A stretch of 64,000 nt of DNA from Nicotiana tabacum (Eukaryota > Streptophyta > Magnoliopsida > Solanales > Solanaceae): positions 65,491,653 through 65,555,652 of the forward strand of contig NC_134081.1 of assembly GCF_000715075.1 (NCBI RefSeq), given 5' to 3'. Shown in pieces: positions 1-13,125 of the stretch; the first letter of the stretch is position 1, and each line of letters opens with the position of its first letter. The notes below the pieces were generated by a model. The model was not told the origin of the DNA and made no database searches. It saw only the letters and a list, made by a program, of their open reading frames with translations. The position numbers and the translations under genes were made by a program.

Positions 1-1674
1 GTCGATAAGTAATTCTAACCTACTTTCTTTCAATTACCCATTACATTTCATGAGTTTTTAACCTAAAATCTAGGATTTTAATGGTGAAAATTAGGGGTTT
101 GGGTAGAATTAGGAATTTTGCATAATTGGAATTTAGACCTCGAATTGAGGTCAGATTTTAAAATAAATTATATATAATCGGGCTCGGGGGTTAATGGGTG
201 AATGGATTTTGATCCGGACCTCGAGTTTTGACCAAGCTTGCCCGGGGTCGATTTTTGACCTTTTGGAGGAAAGTTTGGGGAATCTAAATTTATGCATTGT
301 AATTGATTTCTTTAGCAATATTTGATATTATTGAGTCGTTTGTGGATAGATATGAGTGGTTTGGAGGTGAATTCTAGAGGAAAAGCGGTAATTGAGCATT
401 GAGTGGCCTTTGGAGCGAGGTAAGTATTGTATCTTACCCTGACTTGAGGGAATAAGACTTATTTGTCTATTTGCTACATGTTTAGGTGTTGGAAAACAAC
501 GTATATATGAGGTGACGAGTACTTATGCGTTATAGTCGGGTTAAAGCATGCGGGTTGGGGCTTGGTTTCTTGCGATTATAGCTTCATTTATTCATGTTAT
601 CCATGTTTAGACTAGTATTGTTAAATTGATCGTTCTTATCATGTTTGTGGTCCTTCCGGTGATAATTGAGTATTGATTCCGAAGTTGAGGTTGATATTGT
701 GGAACCAAATGTTGAAGTAAGGCTTGTACTTGTTATTATATCTCCCTGTTGTTAATTGTTCATTGTATTATGGTAAGGGAGAGTGTTAATGCACGAAGGG
801 TAATGTTGTGCCATATTGTGAGTGTTAATGCACGAAGGGTGATGCCATGCCATATTGTGAGTGTTAATGCATGAAGGTTGATGCCGTGCCACGTTATGAG
901 AGTTAATGCACGAAGGGTGATGATGTGCCGTATCTATTGATTTATATTGTGAGGCTGAGAGTAAAAGCACGAAGGGTGATGCCGTACAATTTTCTTCATT
1001 GTGTTAGTTGTTTTCACTGGTTAAAAGCATGTTGACTGTTCTGGTTATCATTTCCGCTGTATCTCATTTATCCTTTGCCCCTTTAGCATATCCCCCACCC
1101 AATAATACATGTTTAGCTGTTATTATTGTTTTCTTGTACATATACTATTATCTGCACAGGTTTATTATGTGAGTGTCTTGTCATAGCCTCTTCACTACTT
1201 CGTCGAGGTTAGGCTCGATACTTACCAGTACATGGGGTCGGTTGTACTGATACTGCACTCTGCACTTCTTGTGCAGATTTTGGTACCGGTCCTAGCTGAT
1301 CGTGAGGCTTAGCAGCTTGGATTTTGCTGTCAGGAGACCCAAGGTAGATCTGCTGGCGTCCGCAGACCCTGGAGTCTCTTCCTAGTTTTATCATTTTCTG
1401 TTTCTTACTTCAAAAGTGTATTTTGTTTTTCCTTTTCAAACTTTGTTTGTAGTAAATCATAGTAGCTCGTGAGTTGTGACTCCAGATCCAGGTGGTAGTA
1501 ATTAATGAAGTTTTTATATTATTCTGCACTCGTTGTATTTTATTTTAGCTTATTTGTTATCATTTACTGAATTGAATAAGAATTGGCTTAATAATTCTCT
1601 AACGTCGGCTTGCCTAGCAAGTAGAATGTTAGGCGCCATCACGGTCCCGACGGTGGGAATTCCGGGTCGTGACA
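1..1674 (+). mobile_element. 3' part of a Ty3-type LTR (solo or 3' LTR), cut by window start
   Basis: The segment ends in GGGTCGTGACA, the same terminal motif as the complete Ty3 LTRs further along this window (23512, 31295, 50836). It also shares their general LTR layout, with a GGTAAGTA-type stretch, a TGCACTTCTTGTGCAGAT-like block and the late phrase GGCGCCATCACG. The sequence after 1674 is not a TGGTATCAGAGC primer-binding site. This end is therefore a 3' LTR or a solo LTR facing its insertion site, which lies just beyond the last codons of the MULE transposase. The 5' end is outside the window, so the family and target duplication cannot be fixed. ORFs inside it are short and look fortuitous. 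Confidence 0.75.
779..989. repeat. LTR-internal minisatellite, about 5 units of ~39 bp
   Basis: The block TTAATGCACGAAGGGTGATG recurs about five times with a period near 39 bp; the last units are diverged and spaced by a short insertion. It lies inside the LTR and explains the repetitive histidine/asparagine ORF seen on the minus strand, which is not a gene. Confidence 0.85.
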
Positions 1675-1677
1675 AAG

Positions 1678-4600
1678 CTAAATTGTTTGACTTGAAGAAC
1701 CTTTTTTCCTTGCTGCACTCATTTGCTGAAGTTGTGACCTTGTCACTGCATTTCTTCCTTTAAACTTCAATCCGGGGGGCTTAAATCTAATGTCTATGTT
1801 AGTTGTAGATGTATCCTTGAATGTCCCAGCTGATATGACTCTCTCAGATGATATACCAGGCTGTAAAATATAATGAATTAGTAAAAAACAGAACAATTCC
1901 AGCACACAAAACTACATTATAATAAACTATACACCCTTACATTCAGGATAGTAGTTCCAGTCATAGTGTTAGTGAAAATCCCAAAACCAGTATGCCTTGG
2001 CCTTTTATGTCAAATGTTTGCTGCATTAGCCGAGCCTCCTCCTAGTATAGTTCCTCTTCCTTTTCGCCTACATAGTCCATGGCCTCTTCCTCTACCAATC
2101 CCAGTTGATTGATTGTTGCTTTGTCTTTTGACAATACTTGTATCCTCACATATAGAGATGGATTGCTTTGTTGAGATGGTATTTCCTGTGATGATCTTGG
2201 TGGAGGTGGTGGCATATTTTGACTTTGTTGATTAGCACTTCTTGGAAGATGCTGACAGAAGTAAAACAAAAGAATATCAAAATTGCAAAAAAAGAATGTA
2301 AAAGACAGAATTACAAATATCAGAACTTACCCCTTTCCTGCATCCAGATTTGTTGTGTCCTGTTTGTTGGTAGTTTGAACAAGTCATCTTTACCCCTTTC
2401 TTTGATAGTTTACCATGCTTTTTTCTTGGTTCATCCTCGGCTTTTCTCCTACATCTCTTTGGTCTAACTGGCATAGGTTTAGGTTCCGAAGGCTCTATAG
2501 ATGGATTTGTTGAATCCGACCACATCTTCATGTTGGGGATTGGTTGAATGAAATGCTGGTAAGCTTTAAGGAAAGTTTCCTTCCTATACCAGTGGATAAC
2601 ATAATCATCTGGGCCTATTTCTCTATCATAGAATGCACATACTGTATGTTAACATGGAATGCCCTTCAACATCCATGATCTACAAGTACATGTCATGGTC
2701 CTAAAATCAACAAAGAATTTGTACACACCTTCATCAACTTCAAACCCATGTTCTGCATTCCACATAACCTTACACCTCCTAGAAAGGGCTTTGTTCTCTT
2801 CCAGTATCATCCTAGCCATTGGTGCAATGCCAGTAACCCAAGTCTCAACAAACCTCCTCATTTTAATGGTCCTATTCATGATTTTATGTCTAATTTCTTC
2901 CAACATAGTTATAACAGACTTGTGCCTAGGACCTACTATCCAAGAATTGAATGTTTCACACATGTTATTCTCAATGACATCACACTTTGAGTCTTCTCTA
3001 AAGTATGTCCTACACCAATACTCTTTATCATACTTCAACAAGTCTTCACATATCTTATAACCAAGCTTATTCATTGCTTCCAGTTCTTCCTTGAATTTTA
3101 CTTCATAAGATGCTTTGGCACATCTCCAGAATTGTTTCCTCCATTCTCCACCTCTCCAGTTCTTGGACCAGTTAGACCAAATGTGTCTAGCACACATTCT
3201 GTGTTCTGCCATTGATAGTAATTCCCTTATAGTTGGTACTAGTCCCTATAAAAAATAGTAATAACTGTTAGTGGACAGTATATATAAAGCAAGAAAAAGA
3301 AAAATTAAAAGTTGATTGTAACTTTACCTTTTGCATATCTGACATAACAGTTAAGCGAACACCATCTCCTAACTATAAATCTGCAATCAAATATGTGATG
3401 AACCAGCTCCAGTAGTGTTTTGTCTCTTGATCAACTACAGCCCATGCAATAGGAAATATTTGATTGTTCCCATTTTTACCAACTGCAACAAGTAACTCAC
3501 CCTTGCAGATTCCCCTTAGAAAACAGTCATCAAATCCTATAATCCTTCTGCACCCTTCTAACCATCCTCTTTTCAAAGCATCTAAACATAGATAGAAATA
3601 GACAAACAGATTCTTGCCAGGAATAGTCTCACTATCTGTTCTGATCCAGCATGAACTTCCAAAATTTGTTTGCTTAATAATATCAGCATAATCAGTAAGT
3701 CTGTTAAATTCCATCCTCCAGTCACCCATGAATTGACTTATCACCCTACACTTAGCCCTGTAACAAACAGTCCTTCCAACATACAAACCTAACTTATCCC
3801 TGACCAAATCCTGAATCTCCCACAACTTAATATTTGGCTGGGAAATAATCCTATCTTTATACTTATTGGCAATGTACTTAGAAGTACATAATTTATTCTT
3901 ATTTTTGGTGTTGCACTTATGAGCTGGATGGTACTTCTTCACAGTAAAGTCATATGAATCTCCATAATTGCTTGCATACAATTCCCAGTTATACTTGGCT
4001 CCTTTACACTTAACTCTAATCCTATCCTTTTCATTTGGCCTAATTGTTAGTTGCACTTTATTCTTCACAGCATATGAGGCTACTACTTTTCTAAACTCTA
4101 CAGCATTTTCAAATACCATACCAAACTCAAAACTATCAAGGTAACAGTCAGGGTCAAACCTTACCTTTTTACTTCTCCTTCTAGGAGGTATGTCAATACC
4201 CTTTTCAGCTAAAACATCTAACTCATATGTGCTATCATTACTTCCAATATCAGAACTGGTGTAGTAGTCTTCATCCCCTCCTAATTTTCTAGCAAACATG
4301 TCCTCCTTAGATGGTCTGCCAATATCCTTAAAGCCTTTATCTATTCCAGCTTCTCCCAAAATAATCTCTTCAGTTGGAGTAGGTTTCTTTCTTTGTTTCT
4401 TCTGTTTTTTCTTCTTTCTTCTTTCATGCCTTAATGAAGTGAGCTCTTCATTCACATCACTATCATCTTCATTAGGAATGTTATCTAATTCAGACTCACT
4501 ACTTGAAAGATCTGATGCCAAACTAGTATTTATGTTTGTTGTTTCTTTAGCCCCTTGTAAATTCTCACCTGCAACCCCAACATCAGCTAGATTTTTCTCA

Positions 4601-4728
4601 GGCACAGATGTGTTATCTGCAGCACTTTCTTGGACATTTATATCTTCTCCTACATATCTCGGGACAGGATCCTTGACAATATGTCCACCATGGTGAAAAT
4701 CGACAAGAATATATTCGTTTGCAGACAT
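1678..4728 (-). pseudogene. Mutator-like element (MULE/MuDR) transposase, decayed
   Basis: Read on the minus strand from ATG 4728, the product has a charged N-terminal half with a Lys/Arg-rich run, then a MuDR N-terminal-like segment. The MULE transposase core follows (GFDDCFLRG, then AWAVVDQETKHYWSWF), then a SWIM-type CxCx..C.H zinc motif near 2650 and a CCHC-like knuckle. Two phase-compatible GT-AG introns are visible at 3246-3327 and 2252-2330, with a probable further one before the last coding stretch at 1678-1870. It is broken by an in-frame TAG at 3373-3375, a TAA inside the SWIM motif at 2649-2651, and more stops in the 3' exons. The knuckle reads CSNYQQTGHNKSGC, with Tyr in place of the second Cys. 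MULE transposases cut and paste their element in the nucleus. This copy should be inactive. Confidence 0.88.
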
Positions 4729-6158
4729 GTCTAGATCCTCGAAACTTCAGTCACAACCAACTCCAGTCACGACCAGCTCCAGTTACGACCAACTCCACTC
4801 ACCACCACAGTTAAAAGAAGCAAACGATTACCCGTATTAGTAATATAATGGCCAAATAGTTGACGGACAGTTGAATCTAACTCAAAATCGATGAAGATTC
4901 CACCGGGAATCGGTCTCAATGTAGTTTATTAGGGTTTATTAGGCTAAAAAAAGGGGATGTTGGATGGAAGATCGATTAAGTGAGGCGAGATGTATGGGTA
5001 AGGTAAAAACGAGGTTTTTTATCCGACCTGGATAAATAAACACGTGTCAGACTATTATTGGTATGTCATTCCGCATGGGAAGCATTTAAAAACACGCGCT
5101 TAAGTTTCTGCAGCCCGGTCATGCATTGTGTTTAAATGGCATAGTCCAAAGTACAATTAAAGTGTTCAATAGGAAAAGAGCTAAGTTAAGGTATCAAAAT
5201 AAAAACTGGAGCCAAGTTTAAGGGGCTGTACACCTATTTGGCCTAATAATTTAATATATTTTTCTCAAAGAGAAATGACAGATTGTTATGACTAAGTTGT
5301 TTTTCCTTTTGACACTATAAAATTGCATTAACGGCACCATCACAGCTCGGTATTTGTTTTCTTCGCTCTTTTATATTTACTTGTTTAAGCAGGTACTTTC
5401 CGGTATTTCGGTTTGGCTTTTATTCCAATATTTTTCAGTCAGTAACTAAATTGTTTGAGAAAAAAAAGATGAAAAGGTATATGTACTGTTTCTACCAGTA
5501 TATGTACTGTTTCTAACTTTGAAATAATGATTGGCACCTCAGGATGGTAAAATTCATGAGAAAAAAGAGGAAAAAATCCCATTCTCTCACCGACATTTCT
5601 TCTAATCTTTTTCACTTTTTCCCTATTATGGATCCATGAAAAGAAAAAGAAAAGAAGACCTTCATTGAAACACAAATATTTTAAAGAAAACATGCAGTCT
5701 CTCTATTTTTACAGACCAAAAGCAAAATATGTTATTTTCACTTTTGGCTTTTCTCTCCTCTTCTTTTCTTTTTTATTAGTTGAAAATTCCGTGTTCTTTT
5801 TCTTTTGTCTTGATTTTTCTTTCTTAAGAGGAGTAGAAGTGAGAAAGACAGGACACAATACTTATATACGTTCTTGTAATAAGAATATTCTGAATTTAGT
5901 CCTTATTTTTTTGGTTCTGCAACTTCAGGCTCTTCCAATAAAGAGAGGGAATGAGAGAAAGTTACGGATACTTAACTCGATCAACTAATAGCCTTGCAAC
6001 CTTACTACTCCATTCCAATTTGTGTGACAACATTTCCTTTTTAGTCCGTTCTAAAACTCTATCACACAACCCATCTATAAACCATTAAACAATGCATATG
6101 CATGCAGAACTCATAAACAATATATACAACGTGCTATAGAACTTATTGCGTAGAGTAT
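4729..6158. other. noncoding: MULE 5' end and flanking DNA
   Basis: AT-rich sequence with no convincing gene. The first ~500 bp probably belong to the MULE leader and terminus. I found no clear terminal inverted repeat or 9-bp target duplication, so the MULE end is not placed. Poly-pyrimidine and poly-T stretches at 5440-5830 generate short hydrophobic ORFs that I do not regard as genes. This DNA was adjacent to the SMXL3 3' flank before the Tat element inserted. Confidence 0.5.
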
Positions 6159-6784
6159 TGATGTGTAATGGAAAAAAAGGCATAACACGTGGACTACTAT
6201 CAAAGGTGACAAGTGGCACATCCAATCAAGCGAATTAAAGAAGTCAAGAAGGCGCGGGAGAAACACCCACGGTATTTCTTTAGAAAGACTACCAGTCCTG
6301 ACAACTAGAAAAAAGAAAAGAAATAGGAACGGAATGAATAAAAACCATAAAGGGGGAAGGTACATGAATTTGTTATAAATTAGGAAGGGAAATCGACATT
6401 AAACGTAGTTACGAGGAATCTTCAGTCATTAATGTTGTTGTTACAATTATATATGGTAACGGGTAATCAAGGTAATTAATGCCAGAATTAAGTAGGGAAC
6501 CCGTTATAATTATGTACTATTATATAAGGATCTGGTCCTCATTTATAATGACATCTGAATTTTAATCAAATATATGCAATTATTCACTTGCTTTATTCGA
6601 AAGGTTCTAACCGCAATTCTAGGAAGGATTATCAATCTATCTTGAGTTTTCTTTCCTTGTATATTATTTTCATTACTCTTTTTATTCTTCAGATTACCAA
6701 GAAAGTGAAGTAATTTTGGTTATCAGTAACCTGATTTATTTTTGATATTGACTATGACAGATAAATCTATTTTTGGGTTAAATA
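6159..6784 (+). repeat. 5' LTR of the Tat element
   Basis: It matches 58943-59566 along its whole length with scattered differences, for example the shared stretch ACACGTGGACTACTATCAAA. A TATA box is visible at 6521-6527 (TATATAA). The exact first base is uncertain by a few nucleotides. Confidence 0.85.
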
Positions 6785-6852
6785 AATTGGTTCAGTTACT
6801 GGAAATCTGATAATCTGTTCACTTTTCAAACTTCATTTTTTGGAACCAAAAT

Positions 6853-8194
6853 ATGTCAACTACTAACGAGAACAACCAGCTGAATCAACAAGGTGGAACT
6901 CCACCACATCACACACCCACGGACACTCCTCAGCACTTACGTTAAAGTTTACCTAAAAGGTCTGCTTTGCATACAGATGGACAACATGGAGATAACCAAA
7001 CCGTTGAACAGGATGCTTTGAATCAGTTGATTGCAGAACACGTGAACGAAACATAGCAAGCTTTCGTTAGAGGATTACCCAAAGCAGCACAAACCCTACC
7101 ACCAGTTAATACAACTACCTTGGAGAATCCACGTTCAGGACTCGATAACTCTGGAAGTGGAGAAATGCCCAAGGAATCTCGCGATGGACGGCCAGGTACA
7201 CCAAATAATTTTAGTTTACATAGTTTAGTACTAACTTTGCAGAAACAACTGAAGGAGAAAAATGAGTGTATAGAACAAATACCTAGCGTGCCTCCTGTGA
7301 TCAAAGGTGTGGATATTGGCAAATATTCGCAACAACCCTGGAAACTAAGTGCAACACCTTTATCAATGCCCAAAAAGTTTAAAATGCCTGATATCCCTAA
7401 ATATGACGGGACATCCAACCCAAGGGATCACATTACTACATTCACTACATGCGTGAAAGGGAATGATTTAACCAAGTAGGATATTAAATCGGTTTTGGTT
7501 AAAGAATTTGGCGAAACTCTCACAAAAGGATCGTTAACATGGTACTCACTCTTACCTGAAAACTCTATTGATTCTTTTGTTGAGTTGCAGATTCATTTAT
7601 AAAGGCGCATCCGGGGGCTCAAAAAGTTGAAAAATGGATGGAGGATATCTTCAAAGTTATACAAGGGAGTACTAATTGCTTAGAGAATTCGTGGATAGAT
7701 TCCAACGTGAGAGAATGATGTTTGTTGCGAGTACCTGATAACTAGGCAGCTATGGCATTTGCAAGCAACTTGAACGAGAAAAGTTCAGAATCCACGAGGA
7801 GGTTGAAAGAAAGTTTGCGAGAAACCTGCAACAACTTGGAATGATGTGTACAATCGATACGGCACGAAGCGAAGGCCATGGATTCATGATATGGATGTTG
7901 TCCAATCTACATTGCATCAAGTTATTAAATTCACTTCACAGTGGGGGATCCGACCAATCCAGGGAGATCAATAGGCTTCACGGAGCATTAATTCAGTGGT
8001 AATTGCAAATACAACATCCAACAATGCAGACGCAAAATAACAGTTAAAGAATCCAGTTGGGGACGCTTCTATACATACCCCAACTGATGACACACAAGGT
8101 CATACGTATGTCAATTCAAGACCTGATATGATTCAAGAGCTAGAGGAAAAAGAGAACATTAAAACAACCACGGAGGAGCTTAAAGCTGTGATAT
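6853..8194 (+). pseudogene. Tat-lineage gag remnant
   Basis: The frame opens at ATG 6853, about 70 bp after the LTR, and continues in the same frame through the longest open piece (7120-7479), which contains the gag-typical stretch MPDIPKYDGTSNPRDHI. Gag would form the cytoplasmic virus-like particle. Stops occur after about 30 codons, just before 7060 and at 7477-7479. Frameshifts follow from about 7590, where recognisable gag continues in other frames. I find neither a CCHC zinc knuckle nor a protease active-site motif before the interruption at 8194, yet the last residues read as the segment just upstream of reverse transcriptase. The gag C-terminus and protease therefore seem to have been lost by internal deletion. 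The next nested element starts immediately after 8194. Confidence 0.8.
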
Positions 8195-11100
8195 TGTAAC
8201 GACCCAACCGGTTATTTTGAGAATTTTCACTTCCACGGTAGTTTGAAGGAATGAGTAGCTACGTATGATGTATTATGACTTGTGTGAATTATCGGTTCTG
8301 GTTTTTAGGTTATTCGGAAGTAATTTGGAAGAATAAATTTCATATTTGAAGCTTTAAGTTGGAAGAGTTGACCAAGTTTGACCTTTGTTAATTTGATCCA
8401 GAATAGAGTTTTGATGGTTCTGTTAGGTCCGGATGGTGATTTTGGGCTTGGGCGTATGCCCAGTTTTTCCTTTGGATATTTCTCGAAGGATTCAGCGCTA
8501 ATTGGCGAAAGTTGGAAATTTGAAGGTTTGGAAAGTTCATAAGTTTGATCGGGAGTTGATTTTAATTATATCGGGTTTGGATTGTGGTTTTAGAAATTGC
8601 AATAGCTTCATTATGTCATTTGGGACATGTGTGCAAAATTTAGGTTCATTTCGGGTTGATTTGATAAGTTTTCGGCGCATGTTTTGGAAGTTGGAAGTTC
8701 AAAGTTCATTCAAGTTTGAATTGAGGTGCAATTCATTGTTTCAATATTGTTATGTGTGATTTAAGGCATCGAGTAGGTTTTAATTATGTTATGGGACTTG
8801 TTGGTATATTTGGACGGGGTCCCGAGTTGCTCGGGTGAGTTACAGACGTGGTTCAGATCATTATTCCTTTTGTTGCATTGCTGAAAATATTTTGGTACTG
8901 GTGTGCCATATCTGCGGAGTTTTGGTCATAGAAGAGACTACGCAGATACGGGCTTTCCATCGCAGAAGAAAGAAGAGGCTGGGTGAGAAAGATCGCTGAA
9001 GCGGAGGATTTTGGCGCTTGTGCGGAGGTGCAGGTGCGATGAATTAGGCGCAAGCACGAATGTCTTCGTAGAAGCGGAGTTTTGTTATCGCAAGTGTGAG
9101 GGGTACTAGTCCAAGCTGTTTTTGCAAAATAGATGGATTGTACCACAGAAGCGAGGGTCGCAGATGCGATAGTGTGACCGCATATGCTGAAATGCTGGGT
9201 AGAACTATATTTTCGAAGTCTTGGTTCTTATTTCACATTTTTGGGATTTTGGAGCTCGGTTTGGGAAACTTTGGAGATGAAATTCACCATGTGACTTGGG
9301 GTAAGCATTCTTGACTCACTTGTAATTATATTTCATGAATTGTTCCTCATTTTTGGTATTTGGTTGATGATTTCAAAAGAGAAATTGGGGGATTTTGCCT
9401 AAAGTTCATAGAGTAAAATTTTGAGTTTTGAACGTCAATTTCGAGTCGGATTTGAGTGAAACAAGTATGATTGGACTCATAATTGAATGGGTTATCGGAT
9501 TTTGTAAGTTTCATTGGGTTCTAAGGTGCGGGCCCAGGTTTGACTTTACGGTCGATTTTGGGCTTTTGATTAAAGGTTCAACTTTTATCGATCGAGTTTG
9601 TTTCCTTTGGCATTATTTGATATATTCGAGTTGATTTTGACTAGTTTCGAGCCGTTCAGAGGTCGGTACATGTGGGGTGGAGTTTTTGGACCATCGTTTG
9701 GCTTGCTCGGTATTGGATTTGGCTTGTTCGAGGTAAGTAACACTTCTAAACTCGGTAATGAGGGTATGAAACCTCGAATTATGTGTTATGTGATTGATGT
9801 TGAGGTTATATGCATGCTAGGTGACGGACGTGTGGGCGTGCACCGTGTGAATTGTGATTTAGTCGATTCCATGAAACTATGTAGCTATCTTATTTGAACA
9901 TTTTTAATGTACTCTATGTTTTAGAGCACCCGAGCTGTAATTTATGCTAGAAATTATGTTTAGGCTATATGTTGGTACTATTAGGATCTACAGTGGTCAT
10001 TATTTGCAATTAACTTATTTACTTAATTGTAGTTATGTACTCAGTCGAATTCATCATTGCATATCATATCTCAGTCTCTTTTATCGTATATTGTCACATT
10101 TCGTATCATTGATCTGGAGAGATTGATGACTGCGTGAGGCCGAGGGCCTGTTGTGAGTGATATTTATGGGATCGGGTTGCACGCCGTAGCAGACTTTATT
10201 GATTTATGCCAGGATTTGACTTACTATAGCGCTTGGGCTGGATCGGCCCTCCGGAGTCTGCACATCCACAATGGGCGCAGTTGGTATGGATTTTTGGGTT
10301 GGATCTGCCCTGGATTCAATTGCATTGGGTTGGATCTGCCTTGTACAGTTCTGAGTGACTGAGAGTGCTGAGTATTTAGCATGATGAGATACGAGACAAT
10401 GAGGTTGAGTACTATAAGAGTGTGGATACATGAGTTCATCACTAAGATGCATTGCATTTGACATGCGTACTTGAGATACAGGCATAGAGATGAATTCCCT
10501 CACGCTAACCAGTTTTGGTGACATTCATGATTTCACCTGCATATTGACATGTAGGCATGGAGATGTGTTTTCTTCATGTTATCTCAAAATGAAACATCTT
10601 ATTTATTGTTGAAAGGTTTTGGGAAAAATCATAGTTTTCAAACTTGTTCATATGTTTTTGGTGTTTTCGGTGAGAGGTTTGGGATTAACTGTTATACTTG
10701 AAAAGCATGTCTATTTTCCGTAACTGATAACGAGTTAAGCATCTTATCTCTAAGTTGTTTTCTTGTACCATTTTATTATACTATTATGACATGTGGCTGG
10801 TTATTGGAGGTGGACTCCGACCCTTTTCCCAGCTCGTCACTACTTTCAACCTAAGGTTAGTTTTGTTATCTATTGAGTATATGAGGTCGGTTGTAATCAT
10901 ACTACACTTCTACACCTTGCGTGCAGATGTTGGATGTTGATGCTGATGAGTACGACGGGAGCTAGATTTGAAGATGTACATGCGTTCCAGTTATGGCTAT
11001 CACTTGTCCCTGGTAGCATTGGATTCAAATTCTATTCATTTACATTTCAAACAGATGTTATAATTATTTCAATTCAGTTTTGTATAAATTCTAAATCTTA

Positions 11101-11266
11101 GAAAGTCATGATTTGTACTACCAATCCTTGGGAAATTCTTGTATAAAAGCAGTTTATTATCATTTCTTCTCTTGATCAATCTCATTAAATTGGGTAGTTG
11201 TTAGTTGGCTTACCTAGCGGGTTGGGTTAGGTGCCATCATAACTAGTGGGGCTTTGGGTCATGACA
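8195..11266 (+). repeat. left LTR of the non-autonomous element
   Basis: 3072 bp, TG...CA ends, matched along its length by 13126-16256. It contains blocks such as GGGCTGGATCTGCC and CGCAGAAGCG that also occur in the LTRs of the 33416-50836 element, so the two families are related in the LTR. ORFs inside it are not conserved as proteins between the two LTR copies. Confidence 0.9.
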
Positions 11267-13125
11267 AGTTGGTATCAGAGCTCGAGGTTCATAGGTTCTA
11301 CATGTCATGAGGAAGTATATAGTAGAGTCTTTCGGATCGGTATGATGACGTTTTTACCTATCTTCGAGACGCTACATGGCATTTAGGATAAATTTCCCAT
11401 CTTTCTTTCCTTATCGTGAGGTATTGATTCAACTTGAAGCGTAACTCTTTGAATTCCTTCCACGCATTCGTATGCGCATGTGAGCGCTCGGTATCAGCTG
11501 TACATCGACGACTTCTGATTCCATGGATGAGGTGCGAGATGTGAGCTGCTTCATCAGTATTGCCGTACTCGCCTGGTTGATCAACTACTGATATTTAGAT
11601 TTTGCAATGTTGCACGGAAGAATTATAGAAGTAGTCCTCATGGGATGATCGTGTATGAGAGATATGTTAGACATTCGGGTGGTGGAGTTGGGATCAGATA
11701 TGGTGATTCATGTGTTCTACGGATTTGGAGACTGAGAGAGTTCTTGGAAACAGATTGTTTCGGGGTTGTGTACTGTGAAGATGTGGCCAAAGCTGGCCAG
11801 ATGTTAGTATGTGTTCATTGTGGACTTTCAGAGTGTTATTTATCTATTTATGGATGACAAAGTTGATTTGGGACCATTTGGTAGGCCCAATGAGGATGTG
11901 TATTCTACACCGGGTCGGATTGGTTGACTTCATACTGCCATTGTTGAGGGATGTGACATTCGGTATAGTTGATCTTATTCGAGTTCTGACATGATCTATG
12001 TGCTACTCCTCTATGCTACGAGGGGTTGTAATTTGTTGGTTATAAGCACACATGGTGCGGTTCTGTTTGGGTCTTGTTGCGGGATTAGAGCGAGATGGTT
12101 ATTGGGGTGTTGAATGGTTGATTGCGCCTTGGTTATGTTCTCTCTGGGATGTGGTGTATTGTGCTATTTTCTTCTTTGTGGTTATGGTCGTACACTTCGT
12201 GTATTTGATGTCGAATTGCGTGTAGTTATTGATTTTGAGCATGGTGGCTTGAGGTATTTCATATGGACCCGTGTTTGGATCAGGTCACACATTGCAGCTG
12301 GGTTATGTTGGGATATGATCCTTTGTGTTAGATTTGTGTGTCTTGATTTTACGATGTGTGATGGGTTCGTAGCATTGCTCCTGTGGTGGTATCTGTTGAA
12401 CTTGCAGGACGGTTCTATCGTTTGAGTCATTTTCCATGTTTGAATACATTTGAATTGTTGCTTATCGGTGCACGAATTGCACAGTTTGTGTCTCTAAGTA
12501 GTATTGGTCTGGTATGTCAGTATAGTAGCTTGTATTTGATGAGATGAAGATTTGGGCCTGAAGTGATTGGTATCAAATTTGATTACGGTGTATTCGGAAG
12601 TCGGCTTAGAATTTGGGCTATGGTTCTAGTTAAGCAAGAGGGCTCCGTGACTTGTCGATTTGATGAGTGGCTAAGAGTTTCTGCATGTTTCTTTCATCAT
12701 TGGCAGTGTACAAAGATTCAGAACAAGATTTTAGTTGAAATGAGGTTTGTTACCGGTGTCGAGTTGGTTGTCGAGCAGCTATTGCATTCGAAAGTTATTG
12801 CTATGAGTATTTGAGTTATGTGGTATATCATGTGATTGTGTCTTAGTTTATGGTTATGTCTTGATGCAGCTTGTTCAGATTTATACAGTGTGTGGATGCG
12901 AGATTCGGGTCTTATAGGTAATTCCGGATGTTGGAAATTAGATTCTAAGGTTTATGGGCTAAGGTTGAATTAATGATCTTCAGTCTTGTGTCGTCCGACT
13001 TATATGGATTAGTGTGACATGGTATCACCCCCAGGTATGTGCATGGTAAGGTTACACAGTGATTGACGACTTTGGAACAACTCTTGGCACGTTCGAGGAC
13101 GAATGTATGTTTAAGTGGGGGAGAA
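11267..13125 (+). other. internal region of the non-autonomous element, no coding domains
   Basis: It begins with the primer-binding site at 11270-11281 and ends with TTCGAGGACGAATGT plus a purine tract. That end is shared with the internal 3' ends of the two chromoviruses in this window. The reading frames between (for example 11645-11857 and 12114-12425) carry no retroelement motif. I regard the region as noncoding. Confidence 0.75.

Noticed and set aside
779..989. CRISPR-like array
   Set aside because: Units are contiguous and diverged with no unique spacers, inside a plant LTR.
5439..5988. Small membrane-protein genes in the 5.4-6.0 kb region
   Set aside because: The hydrophobic runs come from poly-T and poly-pyrimidine DNA on opposite strands; no start context or homology is recognisable.
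6152..6161. ATTGA/ATTAA as the Tat target duplication
   Set aside because: It depends on moving the LTR end by one base and has a mismatch, so I left the duplication unresolved.
11270..11281. tRNA gene fragment (TGGTATCAGAGC)
   Set aside because: It is the complement of the initiator tRNA 3' end used as a primer-binding site; no tRNA fold is present here or at 23517.
11645..12430. Candidate novel genes inside the 8195-16256 element
   Set aside because: The ORFs are about 70-100 codons, have odd composition, no start context or domain, and lie between a primer-binding site and purine tract in a leader-like region.
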